A DNA stretch of 64,000 nt from Nesterenkonia sp. E16_10 (GTDB lineage: Bacteria; Actinomycetota; Actinomycetes; Actinomycetales; Micrococcaceae). Shown here in pieces: positions 7,948-16,434 of this stretch; the stretch's first letter is position 1; the number at the start of each line of letters is the position of its first letter. A model generated the notes under the pieces. That model was not told the DNA's origin. It saw nothing but the letters and a program-made list of their open reading frames with translations, and ran no database searches. The position numbers were made by a program, and so were the translations under genes. The stretch is taken from assembly GCF_017347085.1 (NCBI RefSeq), contig NZ_JADPSA010000024.1, positions 31,240 to 95,239 of the forward strand, in the 5' to 3' direction.

Positions 7948-9180
7948 GTGGCCCGACCGTCTGAGGACGCGCGGCACCAGAGCCAGCACCAAAGCCAGAG
8001 CCAGCACCAGGACCAGGACCAGGACCAGGACCAGAGGAACCGCGAGCGTGGACCCACCCCGCAGGTCAGCACCGGCAAGCTCCGGAACCTGCTGCAGCGG
8101 CCCGAGTTCCTCACCGATGTGCTGCAGATCCTCAAGACTGTGATCGCGGGCACCGCCGCCTGGTGGGTCTCCAGCTCGGTGCTGGAATCAGAACTGGCGT
8201 TCCTCGCTCCCTGGACGGCGCTGCTGACGGTCCACGCCACGGTGCACCGTTCGCTCTCCCGCGGCGTGCAGACCACCATCGCCTCCACGATCGGCGTCGG
8301 ACTCTCCTTCCTGATCGGGCATCTGCTCGGCGTCAGCCTGTGGACCTTCGCCCTGGCCCTGCTGGTCGGGGTGGCCGCCGCCCGGATCTCCTGGATCCGA
8401 GACGAGGGGATCGCGATCGCCACCACCGCGATCTTCGTGCTGGCCAGCGGCTTCGATGATCAGGCTCCGCTGCTCGATGATCGCATCCTCGAAGTCGCCG
8501 TCGGCGTGGCGGCCGGGCTCCTGGTGAATCTGCTGATCATTCCGCCGCTGCGGGACAAACAGGCCGGCCGGTACGTGGACAGCATCAACGAGCGCATGGG
8601 CAGCGTGCTGGTGAGCATCTCCGAAGAATTCTCCGATTCCTGGGACACCGACAAGGCCGAGGCCTGGTTCCAGGAGACCGAGTCGATGACCCGGGAGCTG
8701 AACTCGGCCTGGACTGTGGTCCGCTTCGCCCGCGAATCTCGCCGCGCCAACCCGCGGGCCCGCCAGGGCATGCAGAGCCTGAAGGTGAGCAGCTGGAACG
8801 CCGAAGAGGCCAGCTACGAGGAGATCCTGGAACGCGCCGACGAGGGCATCTCGCACCTGCGTCACCTGGCGCGCACTCTGCGCGAGGCCACCTACACCGA
8901 CGGCGAGTGGGACCACAGGTTCCGTGGACAGTGGGCGCAGATCGTCGGTGATGCCGGTCGGGCGATCGCCGACCCGGATGCGGAGGTCGCTTCGCTGCAC
9001 GAGAACCTGAGCTCGCTCTCCGCGGAGATGTCACAGGGCCAGGGGCTTCCGGGCGATTCCTGGCCGCTCTACGGGTCCTTGATCTCCAGCGTGCGCCATA
9101 TCGTGGTCGTCGTCGACGATGTCGCCTCGGCGCGCCAGGCCCGCGAGGGAACCTCCGAGAACCCGGTCGTCTCCCACTAG
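7948..9180 (+). CDS. FUSC/aromatic acid exporter-like membrane protein
   Basis: 410 residues. Residues about 10-25 are a Gln/His/Asp-rich low-complexity tract (HQSQHQSQSQHQDQDQ) encoded by hexamer repeats. About six hydrophobic helices (residues roughly 55-205) follow, including FLAPWTALLTVHATVHRSL, typical of the ArAE/FUSC family, then a 200-residue cytoplasmic helical domain. Relatives export aromatic acids or are uncharacterised inner-membrane proteins. The start GTG follows a strong GAGGAGG site. The gene stands alone, converging on a glycosyltransferase. Substrate unknown. Confidence 0.75.
   Translation: MARPSEDARHQSQHQSQSQHQDQDQDQDQRNRERGPTPQVSTGKLRNLLQRPEFLTDVLQILKTVIAGTAAWWVSSSVLESELAFLAPWTALLTVHATVHRSLSRGVQTTIASTIGVGLSFLIGHLLGVSLWTFALALLVGVAAARISWIRDEGIAIATTAIFVLASGFDDQAPLLDDRILEVAVGVAAGLLVNLLIIPPLRDKQAGRYVDSINERMGSVLVSISEEFSDSWDTDKAEAWFQETESMTRELNSAWTVVRFARESRRANPRARQGMQSLKVSSWNAEEASYEEILERADEGISHLRHLARTLREATYTDGEWDHRFRGQWAQIVGDAGRAIADPDAEVASLHENLSSLSAEMSQGQGLPGDSWPLYGSLISSVRHIVVVVDDVASARQAREGTSENPVVSH
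8008..8031 (+). repeat. In-frame hexamer microsatellite (CAGGAC)4
   Basis: Four perfect CAGGAC units preceded by degenerate CAGAGC/CAGCAC units from about 7977. It encodes alternating Gln-Asp at the N-terminus of the FUSC-like protein. Slippage would change length without shifting frame. Confidence 0.85.
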
Positions 9181-9211
9181 AGGGCCGCCGGCCCCCGGGG
9201 CTGGTCCTGGG

Positions 9212-10318
9212 TCAGCCCTCTCGGGCTGCCTGCCCGTGGTCGGCCAGCCGCTCCCCCAGGGCGACGAGCGCCGCGGCGGAGTCCTCCCAGGCGAACTCGA
9301 GGCTCCGAGCCCGGGACGCACGAGAGGCGCGGGCAAAGGTCCCAGGCTCCTCGAGACGGCGAACCGCCCGGGCAAAGGCTTCAGGGTCACTCCCGGAGAC
9401 CACCTGGGCGCCAGCCTCGGCGGCCGCCGCTCCGCCGATCTCGTGGAAGATCGGCAGGTCTGAGAGCACCACGGGGGTGCCGTGAGCCATCGCCTCCACC
9501 ACGGGCAGCCCATAGCCCTCCGCCGCCGAGAGCGTCACCAGAGCGCTGCCTCGCCGCAGCAGCGCGCGGTAGTCGGCCTCGGAGATTCCGCGGTGGAAGA
9601 CCAGCTGCTCCGGATCTCTCGCCAGCGCCCGAAGCTGGGCCTCTCGCGGCGGCTGGATCGGGCTGCACAGATGCAACGTGTAGCCGGGCAGCCGGTTCAG
9701 GCCCGCGATGACGGCCTCGACGTTCTTATATCCCATGAAGGAGCCCATATAGACGAGCTCCTTCCGCGGCGCCTCGGCGGGATCCCGGGGGCGCTCCACC
9801 GATGGTGGGGCATTGGAGATCAGCTCCACCGGTCTGCGGGTCAGCCGGTGCTCGCGGATCAGCCCACGGGTGGTCTCGGAGACGGTCGCGACGGCGTCGG
9901 CCTGGTTCAGCACCAGCCGCTGCGGCAGGTAGGAGAGGTGATAGGCGCGCCAGCCCAGGCGCACCAGTGCCGGCAGATCCCGCGGCGGGGTCCGGTGGGC
10001 GTAGTAGATCAGGTCATGCAGGGTGAGGATCAACGGGTAGTTCCTGCCCCGGCCGCCCATGGTCTGCATCGGGGAGAACACCACATCGGGGCGGTGTGGG
10101 TTGATCTGCCGGGAAACCCATGGCTCTCGGGCCGAGGTGGGCGAGGATATCTGCAGATGCGCAAGGTCCGGGAGCAGGTTCAGCTGCTCGGGGTCGCTGA
10201 TCAGCATGGTGACATCGGCCTGTTCGGCGGCGGCCTCCACGAGGGAGGCGGTGAATCGGGAGATGCCGTCGTGGACCTGGGTCCGGGTGTACCGGCAGTC
10301 GAAGAAGAGCTTCAGCAC
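9212..10318 (-). CDS. Glycosyltransferase family 4
   Basis: 368 residues of GT-B fold. The N-terminus reads LKLFFDCRYT, the acceptor domain carries LILTLHDLIYY, and the donor-site block is LSAAEGYGLPVVEAMAHGTP with the ExxxxxxxE pattern of retaining GT4 enzymes. The start is GTG at 10318; the frame runs further upstream, but that overlaps the divergent dehydrogenase gene. Its 5' end faces the MDR dehydrogenase across 64 bases, so the two probably share a promoter region. The product is likely cytoplasmic, moving a hexose to a lipid or glycan acceptor; substrates unknown. Confidence 0.85.
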   Translation of the reverse strand: MLKLFFDCRYTRTQVHDGISRFTASLVEAAAEQADVTMLISDPEQLNLLPDLAHLQISSPTSAREPWVSRQINPHRPDVVFSPMQTMGGRGRNYPLILTLHDLIYYAHRTPPRDLPALVRLGWRAYHLSYLPQRLVLNQADAVATVSETTRGLIREHRLTRRPVELISNAPPSVERPRDPAEAPRKELVYMGSFMGYKNVEAVIAGLNRLPGYTLHLCSPIQPPREAQLRALARDPEQLVFHRGISEADYRALLRRGSALVTLSAAEGYGLPVVEAMAHGTPVVLSDLPIFHEIGGAAAAEAGAQVVSGSDPEAFARAVRRLEEPGTFARASRASRARSLEFAWEDSAAALVALGERLADHGQAAREG

Positions 10319-10382
10319 ATGCCGATTCTGGCACAGCCGTCTGCGGGGCACCGGAGTGGACACCTCTGGCATGATGAGGGTC

Positions 10383-11441
10383 ATGAGCGAGTTGAGCTTC
10401 ACAGGTGTCAGTGCGGATGGCCCGGGCCACGGCCCGGCACCGGAAACCTCCCGCCAGTACTGGACCGAGGCGGCCGAGACCGGAGGGCTGCGCGAGGTTC
10501 CACTCCCGGAGCCCCTCCCCGGTGAGCTGCTGATCGAGACCCTGCACAGCGGGATCTCGCGCGGCACCGAGTCGCTGGTGCATCGCGGCGAGGTGCCGAG
10601 CAACATCACCGAGATCATGCAGGCACCCTTCCAGCTCGGCGAGCTGCCCTTCCCGGTCTCCCACGGCTACCTCAACGTCGGGGTGGTCCGGCGCGGCAGC
10701 CAGGCCCTGATCGGGCAGACGGTCTTCACCCTGGCCGGGCACCGCGAGCATGTGGTCGTCCCCGAGTCCGCCGCCCATGTGCTGCCCGAGGGCTGCCCGC
10801 CGCAGCGGGCGCTGCTCGCCGGGATCGGCGAGGTCGGACTCAACGGGCTCTGGGAGGGCACCGTGATGGTCGGTGACCGGGTCGCCGTCGTCGGCGGCGG
10901 ACTGATCGGGCTGACCACCGCGCTGCTGGCCTCGAAGCTGGCGCTGCAGCGGCTGCAGGTCGTCGAGATCGACGCCGAGCGGCGCGCCTTCATCGAATCC
11001 CTGGGCCTGGAGGCGGTCACCCCGGAGGCGGCGGGCGTGGACAACGATGTGGTGCTGCACAGCTCGGCCAGCTCCGCCGGGCTCGCGACCGCGCTGCGGC
11101 TGGCCGGCGAGGACGCTGTGGTGGTGGAGCAGTCCTGGTACGGCACCGGAGACCAGCAGGTCCCGCTGGGAGCCGACTTCCACGCCCGCCGACTCCGGAT
11201 CGTCGCGACCCAGGTCGGTCAGGTGCCGGGTCCTCGCCGGATGCGACGGACCCGCGGCCAGCGCCTCGCCACGGCGCTGGATCTGCTCGACTCCCGCTTC
11301 GACCTGCTGATCAGCGGGCACTCGCCGCTGGCCGAGCTGCCGAGCGTGATGCAGGACGTCGCCGCCGGGGCCCCCTGGACCCGGGACCAGATCCTGCATG
11401 TGATCGATCACCCGCTCGCCGCGCATCACGCCGTCGGATGA
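10383..11441 (+). CDS. MDR-family dehydrogenase lacking the usual zinc ligands
   Basis: 352 residues from the ATG at 10383 (ATGs at 10371 and 10374 are alternatives). The N-terminal catalytic domain has SGISRGTESLVHRGEVPS, the motif seen in BchC-like and related uncharacterised dehydrogenases. The Rossmann domain has VAVVGGGLIGLTTALLASKL. Ser replaces the usual zinc-ligand Cys in SGIS, and SHGYLNVG replaces GHE, so classical alcohol-dehydrogenase zinc chemistry is unlikely; NAD(P) binding seems intact. It is followed after 46 bases by a PTPS-like gene and faces a GT4 gene, suggesting one pathway. Specific reaction unknown. Confidence 0.8.
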   Translation: MSELSFTGVSADGPGHGPAPETSRQYWTEAAETGGLREVPLPEPLPGELLIETLHSGISRGTESLVHRGEVPSNITEIMQAPFQLGELPFPVSHGYLNVGVVRRGSQALIGQTVFTLAGHREHVVVPESAAHVLPEGCPPQRALLAGIGEVGLNGLWEGTVMVGDRVAVVGGGLIGLTTALLASKLALQRLQVVEIDAERRAFIESLGLEAVTPEAAGVDNDVVLHSSASSAGLATALRLAGEDAVVVEQSWYGTGDQQVPLGADFHARRLRIVATQVGQVPGPRRMRRTRGQRLATALDLLDSRFDLLISGHSPLAELPSVMQDVAAGAPWTRDQILHVIDHPLAAHHAVG

Positions 11442-11487
11442 TCCCCGTGCCGCGACCACTCTCATCCACCACCCTCCAAGGAGAACC

Positions 11488-11874
11488 ATGAGCCGCTTCC
11501 GCCTGACCGTCGATGACCACATCATGATCGCCCACAGCCTGCAGGATCCGTTCTTCGGACCGGCGCAGAACCTGCACGGGGCCACGCTCAGCATCCAGGC
11601 CAGCTTCTTCCGGGATGGCCTGAACGAGTACGGCGTGGTCCTGGACATCGGCGCCGCCACCGAGCTGCTGGCCGCGACTCTGGAGCCGCTGCGCTATAAG
11701 AACCTGGACGAGCTGGAGGCGCTGGCCGGGAAGTTCACGACCACCGAGGTGATCATCGAGCACATCGCCGAGACGCTGGCCGCAGAGCTGCCCGCCGACC
11801 ACGGGCTCACGGCCCTGGAGGTGCAGGCCGAGGAACATCCCCGGGCTCGCGCCTCCGTCTGGGTTCAGCTCTAG
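11488..11874 (+). CDS. 6-pyruvoyl-tetrahydropterin synthase/QueD-like protein, atypical active site
   Basis: 128 residues, the usual length for QueD/PTPS. His16 (IAHSL) and His30 (LHGATL) match two of the three zinc ligands, but the third (HGH) is Ala32, and the catalytic Cys and the Asp-His pair seen in QueD (LDHHY) are absent: that region reads LRYKNLDEL. Glu87 in TTEVIIEHIAETL fits the fold. It probably does not perform the QueD reaction, and no queuosine genes are nearby. A strong AAGGAG precedes the start. It lies in an apparent operon with the MDR dehydrogenase. Confidence 0.75.
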   Translation: MSRFRLTVDDHIMIAHSLQDPFFGPAQNLHGATLSIQASFFRDGLNEYGVVLDIGAATELLAATLEPLRYKNLDELEALAGKFTTTEVIIEHIAETLAAELPADHGLTALEVQAEEHPRARASVWVQL

Positions 11875-11942
11875 ACCGGCAGGCTCGGTAGTATGTCCGA
11901 GTGTCCTGGCGAGTCGACCCACCGTCGCCCGCGAGGACCCGA

Positions 11943-12019
11943 GGGGCGTTAGCTCAGTTGGTTAGAGCAGAGGACTCATAATCCTTTTGTCCTGGGTTCA
12001 AGTCCCAGACGCCCTACCA
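11943..12019 (+). tRNA. tRNA with CAU anticodon (Met elongator or Ile2)
   Basis: A 77-base cloverleaf with encoded CCA: acceptor GGGGCGT pairs with ACGCCCT (first pair G-U), D-arm GCTCAGTTGGTTAGAGC, anticodon loop CTCATAA, T-arm with GTTCAAGT. Several positions (AGCAG before the anticodon stem, GTTCAAGTCC) resemble the lysidine-modified tRNA-Ile2 of other bacteria more than elongator Met. Identity between the two is not settled by eye. Confidence 0.95.
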
Positions 12020-12133
12020 GAGCGGGCATCACCCTGCACGTGACGGACCGAGCAGGATCCGGTCCGGCCTGCAGGCCCTGGTGGGCTTCGTCATACGTGC
12101 CGGCCGCACATCGGTGTGGACTAGGGTCAGGTC

Positions 12134-13393
12134 ATGGGACGTCTACCAGCGATATCTGCCGGAATCCTCACCTCGATGCTGCTCATCGGATGCGCCGAGC
12201 CCGCTGCAGAGCAGCCCGAGAGTGGCAGCGAAGCGGGCACCCAGACCAGCCCCGAGACGGACACCGGGACCGACGCCGACGACGCCACGGAGCCGGCGGC
12301 ACCGGAGGCTGATGACCCGGAGGCCTCCCCCGACTCGGATGCGCCGCCGTTCGGCACCGAATCCCGGGGCAGCTATGACGCCCCCTGGGCGCTGGAGTTC
12401 CTGCCCGGTGGCGAGCAGATGCTGATCACCAGCCGTTACGGCGAGCTCTTCCTGCGCGGCACAGCCGAGACGGACGCCTCCGAGGACCTCAGCGTGGCCG
12501 GCCTGCCGGAGGACATCGTGGTCGACGGCCAGGGTGGGCTGGGCGACGTCGTCGCGGCCCCCGACTTTGAAGAGAGCCGGCGGGTCTATCTGAGCTGGAT
12601 CAACTCTTCGGAGGCCGGCACCGGCGCCGTGGTCGGACACGCAACGCTGGTGGACTCCGAAGACAGCGCGGAGCTGCAGGACCTCACAATCATCTGGGAA
12701 CAGGACCCGAAGACCTCCGGGTCGGGCCACTTCTCGCACCGGCTGGCATTCAGCCCGGACGGCGAGCAGCTCTTCGTGACCTCCGGGGATCGTCAGCAGC
12801 TGGACCCGGCGCAGGATCTGGACAGCGGCCTGGGCAAGGTGATGCGGCTGACCCCGGAGGGCGAGCCGTTCCCGGAGAATCCCTTCGCCGAGGACGGCGA
12901 TGTCACCGAGGAGATCTTCACCTACGGTCACCGCAATCCGCTGGGCATCGACTTCGACGCCGAGGGGCAGCTCTGGGTCTCCGAGATGGGACCCGAGGGC
13001 GGCGATGAGCTGAACCTGCTGGAGGCCGGTGAGAACTACGGCTGGCCCGAAGCCTCCAACGGCTCGCAATACAGCGGTGCCGAGATCCCCGACCACACCG
13101 AGGGTGACGGCTTCGCGCCTCCCGCCGCCTGGTGGACCCCCTCCATCTCCCCCGGCAGCCTGATGATCTACCAGGGCGAGATGTTCCCGGACTGGTCCGG
13201 CAGCGCCTTCATGGGCGCTCTCTCCGGAGAAGCGCTGGTCCGCGTGGAGCTCGACGGGGATCAGGCCGGGGAAGAAGAGCTCTGGGAGATGGGTGCGCGG
13301 ATCCGCGATGTGGAACAGGCCCCGGACGGAAGCATCTGGATCATCGAAGACGGCGACGGCGCCGAGCTGCTGCGCCTGACCCCACCAGAGTGA
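12134..13393 (+). CDS. PQQ-type (Gdh-B/GSDH) sugar dehydrogenase lipoprotein
   Basis: 419 residues. A signal peptide with lipobox LLIGCAEP (Cys at about residue 20) is followed by an acidic, Thr/Glu/Pro-rich linker to about residue 80. The beta-propeller follows: GSYDAPWALEFLPGG, HFSHRLAFSPDG, TYGHRNPLGIDFD and WVSEMGPEGGDELNLLEAG. These are the signature blades of the soluble glucose/aldose dehydrogenase family that oxidises sugars outside the cytoplasm. Many members bind PQQ weakly or act on unknown aldoses. It is monocistronic and converges on a GT4 gene. The long acidic linker suits a salt-exposed surface protein. Confidence 0.88.
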   Translation: MGRLPAISAGILTSMLLIGCAEPAAEQPESGSEAGTQTSPETDTGTDADDATEPAAPEADDPEASPDSDAPPFGTESRGSYDAPWALEFLPGGEQMLITSRYGELFLRGTAETDASEDLSVAGLPEDIVVDGQGGLGDVVAAPDFEESRRVYLSWINSSEAGTGAVVGHATLVDSEDSAELQDLTIIWEQDPKTSGSGHFSHRLAFSPDGEQLFVTSGDRQQLDPAQDLDSGLGKVMRLTPEGEPFPENPFAEDGDVTEEIFTYGHRNPLGIDFDAEGQLWVSEMGPEGGDELNLLEAGENYGWPEASNGSQYSGAEIPDHTEGDGFAPPAAWWTPSISPGSLMIYQGEMFPDWSGSAFMGALSGEALVRVELDGDQAGEEELWEMGARIRDVEQAPDGSIWIIEDGDGAELLRLTPPE

Positions 13394-13427
13394 CCCCGGC
13401 GCTCTGACCCCAGCGGAATGACCTCCG

Positions 13428-14690
13428 CTACGGCGTGTACCGGCTTTCGATCCAGTCGGCACCGCGGTAGAGCTTCTCAAAGGCGTTCATCGTGGTGTTG
13501 AGGCTGTGCCGGCCGGCCCGCTCGCGGCTGCGCTCGCCCATCGCGGTGCGCTGCTCGGGACCGGTAGCGAACAACTGCTCCAGCCGGGCCGCAAGATGCG
13601 CGGAGTTGCCAGGCTCGAAGAGGTAGCCGTTGACGCCCTCCTCGACCAGGTGCGGCAGAGCCAGAGCGTCGGCGAGCACCACGGGAAGTCCGGAGGACAT
13701 GGCTTCCAGGGAGACCAGCGACTGCAGCTCGGCGGTCCCGGGCTGGCAAAAGACATCGGCCTCAAGATAGGCCCGGCGCAGCGCGTCCTCCCCCACATGG
13801 CCGCGCATCCGTACCCGATCCCCCAGGCCCAGCTCCTGGATCTGCGCGGCCAGCCGATCGCGCTGCTCGCCGTCACCGACGATGTCCAGCCCGATCCCCA
13901 GCGCCGGATCCGTCTTGCCGATCGCTTCGATGAGCACGTCCACGTTCTTCTCCACCGCGAGACGACCCACGAAGAGCACCGTGGGCCTCTCGGGCAGGTT
14001 CAGCACCTCGTCGGGCCGCTGGCGGTAATACTCGACGTCGATCCCGTTGGAGAGCGGGAGCACCTTCTCGAATCCGGCCCGCTCCATCATGGTCTGCGCC
14101 GCGAGCGGGGTCGGGGTGGTCACCACTGCCGCCTTGCCCATCAGCCGACCCATGTCTCGCCAAGAGTTCTTCGCCACGATCCTGCGGAACCAGCCGGGGA
14201 ACGGCAGGAACGGATCCAGGTTCTCGGGCATGAAGTGGTTGGTCGCGATGGTGCGCAGTCCGCGCTCGGCGGCGGCGTCGATCGCGGCCTTGCCGATCAT
14301 GTAGTGGCACTGGGCGTGGACGACGTCGGGCTGCAGCTCGTCCATCAGCCGTCCCATCGCGGGCTCCACCAGCCAGGGCAGGCAGAGCCGGATGTACTCA
14401 TGCGTCGGGGCCTTGAACGACCGGAACCGGTGCACAGTGGCCTCTTCGGTCTCTTCCACCAGGTCGGGGCCGCGACTGGTCCGTGCGGCGGCGATGTGAA
14501 CCTCGTGACCGCGCGCCGCCATGTTCTTCGCGAGCCGGTGGCTGAACACCGCGGCACCGTTGACGTCGGGCGGGTAGGTGTCGGCGGCGATCAGGATCCG
14601 GAGCTTGGCCGGGGGCTTCTCGGCGGGCTCCCCCGGGGGGTTCTCGGCGACATCTTCTCGGGGAGCCTCAGGGGGCACAGCGTTCACCAT
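13428..14690 (-). CDS. Glycosyltransferase family 4 (lipid mannosyl/glucosyltransferase type)
   Basis: 420 residues. A polar 25-residue N-terminus precedes LRILIAADTYPPDVNGAAVF, the sugar-acceptor loop typical of GT4 enzymes acting on diacylglycerol or phosphatidylinositol. Further on are VLFVGRLAVEKNVDVLIEAI and the donor motif ELQSLVSLEAMSSGLPVVLA. The start overlaps the stop of the upstream CDP-alcohol phosphatidyltransferase gene by one base (TGATG), so the two are coupled. This supports a role in glycolipid or lipoglycan assembly at the inner face of the membrane. The exact acceptor is inferred. Confidence 0.88.
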   Translation of the reverse strand: MVNAVPPEAPREDVAENPPGEPAEKPPAKLRILIAADTYPPDVNGAAVFSHRLAKNMAARGHEVHIAAARTSRGPDLVEETEEATVHRFRSFKAPTHEYIRLCLPWLVEPAMGRLMDELQPDVVHAQCHYMIGKAAIDAAAERGLRTIATNHFMPENLDPFLPFPGWFRRIVAKNSWRDMGRLMGKAAVVTTPTPLAAQTMMERAGFEKVLPLSNGIDVEYYRQRPDEVLNLPERPTVLFVGRLAVEKNVDVLIEAIGKTDPALGIGLDIVGDGEQRDRLAAQIQELGLGDRVRMRGHVGEDALRRAYLEADVFCQPGTAELQSLVSLEAMSSGLPVVLADALALPHLVEEGVNGYLFEPGNSAHLAARLEQLFATGPEQRTAMGERSRERAGRHSLNTTMNAFEKLYRGADWIESRYTP

Positions 14691-15331
14691 CAGCCGGTCG
14701 AATCCTCCTCGATGCCCGGTCGGGCCTGTTCACGGCGCAGCCGCCCCGCCTCGCGGCGGGCTTTGATGAAGTAGTCGATGGACGCAACGATATGCATCCC
14801 CGCGCCGAGCGCCAGCAGCACGAAGGCGACGTCGGGCACGAGGCTCTCGCGCAGCATCCCGGTGGACCCCAGCAGCGCCATCGGCAAACCGATCAGCAGG
14901 CACGCGGTGCGCAGCTTGCCGAGCACGGTGACCTTCAGCGGCGGGGGCCCCTTGAAGAGCAGGTAGGTGTTGACCGAGAGGACCAGGTCCGGGATGACCA
15001 CGGCGAGCACCACCCAGATCGGCACGATGCCGAAGCTGGCCAGGGTGGCGCTGACGATGATCAGCGCGAGCCGGTCGGCCAACGGGTCCAGCCACTGCCC
15101 CACGGTGGACATCTGATCGAAGCGCCGAGCGATGTACCCGTCGATCCAATCCGTGCCGGAGAGGACGACCAGCACCCAGAACGCCGCCAGGTACTCGTCG
15201 CGGGCCACGAGCACCACAAACACCGGGATCAGCAGTGCGCGCAGCACGGTCACGATGTTCGGCGCGGTCCAGAACGTCTCGCGCATGGTGTACTCGAAAC
15301 CATCCTGGGTCCCGGCACCGATCAGTCTCAC
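14690..15331 (-). CDS. CDP-alcohol phosphatidyltransferase family protein
   Basis: 213 residues with about five hydrophobic helices. The full family signature DG-x2-AR-x8-G-x3-D-x3-D is present in DGYIARRFDQMSTVGQWLDP followed by LADR. The family transfers a phosphatidyl group from CDP-diacylglycerol to an alcohol such as glycerol-phosphate or inositol-phosphate. ATG at 15331 is the annotated start; a second in-frame ATG 15 codons on (MRETFWTAPN) matches the usual N-terminus better. It is coupled to the downstream GT4 gene. Confidence 0.88.
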   Translation of the reverse strand: MRLIGAGTQDGFEYTMRETFWTAPNIVTVLRALLIPVFVVLVARDEYLAAFWVLVVLSGTDWIDGYIARRFDQMSTVGQWLDPLADRLALIIVSATLASFGIVPIWVVLAVVIPDLVLSVNTYLLFKGPPPLKVTVLGKLRTACLLIGLPMALLGSTGMLRESLVPDVAFVLLALGAGMHIVASIDYFIKARREAGRLRREQARPGIEEDSTG

Positions 15332-15340
15332 CGGGACAGT

Positions 15341-16354
15341 TTATTTCTTCACAAGCTCGCGGAGGAAGACGGCACCCGCGGCGGCAGAACCTGCCACGAC
15401 GGCGAGCGGCTTCCACCGAGCGGCCACAAACTCACCGGCGACGTGCGCGCCGGACTCCTGGCCTGCGGAGTCGGCACCCCGCGCGGCGGGGACACCCTCG
15501 ATCTTAGGCTCGGCGGACGGGACGCTCACCGGTGCACCGGCCGCGCCGCGGGTCTTCGCCGAGGAGTCGGCCTGGCTGGTCTTGGGCTTGTTGCGGCCGC
15601 GGACCTTCGGCGAGGAGTCGGCAGAAGTGGACTTGGGCTTGTTGCCGCCGCGGACCTTGGAACCGATGTTCTCGGCCTTGTCCTGAAGGCTCTGCGCCCG
15701 ACCCTTGGCGCCCTCGGCGATGTTGCGGGTGCCGGAGGTGATCTGGTCCTGCAGTGAGGCCAGGTGGTCCCGGCGCAGGCCGGTGCGGCGCAGCAGCTCG
15801 CTGTAGGTGGGAGGCGTCGGGGACCCGGCACCGGGGGTCTTCGCGTCCTTCTTGGCCTGTTCGGCGGCCTGGCGCTTGGACTCTTCCTTCTGGCGGCGCT
15901 TCTCTGAATCAGCCTGCTCCAGGCTCTGCGGATCAAACCGGGTGCCCTCGCGGGCCACCCCGAGATCGAGGCGGAAGCCGCGGATAGCGTCTTCGGGCAG
16001 CAGCGGGAGCGTCTTCTTAAGCTTGAGCAGCCCGATGAGCGCAAAGATCAGCGCGATGACCAGGAAGACCCCGGCCACGATCAGTGCGGCGGCCCAGAGC
16101 TCGAAGATCAGCGAAAGCGCAGCGACGGCGGCGACGATGAGCGCGACCACGAGGAAAGCGAGAAAGACCACGCCCACCACCATGAGGGCCACGGCGATGC
16201 CTGCTGCCACTCCCTTGGTCTTCATCTGGGCGATGGCCAGCTGAATCTCGTCGTTGATCTGTTTGGGGCCGAGTCGCAGTACGACCTTGATCACGTCGAG
16301 CAATGATGTCCGGGGCGCCGTGCCCTTCGTGCGGCCGATTCCTGGCTGAGACAA
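15341..16354 (-). CDS. Phage-holin-superfamily (PF07332-like) membrane protein with disordered tail
   Basis: 337 residues. An amphipathic N-terminus (LGPKQINDEIQLAIAQMKTK) is followed by two long hydrophobic hairpins (residues about 48-115), the arrangement of actinobacterial holin_3_6-type proteins. The remaining two thirds is polar. It includes a 17-residue imperfect tandem repeat around SKVRGGNKPKSTSADSS and PKVRGRNKPKTSQADSS, and ends in a short hydrophobic segment (VAGSAAAGAVFLREL). Such genes are chromosomal housekeeping neighbours rather than prophage genes, and function is unknown. It is the first gene of a leftward run with the phosphatidyltransferase and GT4 genes. Confidence 0.7.
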   Translation of the reverse strand: MSQPGIGRTKGTAPRTSLLDVIKVVLRLGPKQINDEIQLAIAQMKTKGVAAGIAVALMVVGVVFLAFLVVALIVAAVAALSLIFELWAAALIVAGVFLVIALIFALIGLLKLKKTLPLLPEDAIRGFRLDLGVAREGTRFDPQSLEQADSEKRRQKEESKRQAAEQAKKDAKTPGAGSPTPPTYSELLRRTGLRRDHLASLQDQITSGTRNIAEGAKGRAQSLQDKAENIGSKVRGGNKPKSTSADSSPKVRGRNKPKTSQADSSAKTRGAAGAPVSVPSAEPKIEGVPAARGADSAGQESGAHVAGEFVAARWKPLAVVAGSAAAGAVFLRELVKK

Positions 16355-16434
16355 GACTGCGCCTCCGTAGTGTTCATGGTGCTCAGGGGTGGGTGTTCAG
16401 TTCACTACAAACTACCACCTATACGATGAGAGAC

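Noticed and set aside
11943..12019. tRNA as an attachment site of an integrated element
   Set aside because: No integrase and no repeated tRNA 3' segment nearby that I could find.
15341..16354. Holin-family gene as a sign of prophage
   Set aside because: Neighbours are housekeeping lipid and glycosyltransferase genes, and no capsid, integrase or terminase is present. This holin-like family is chromosomal in actinobacteria.
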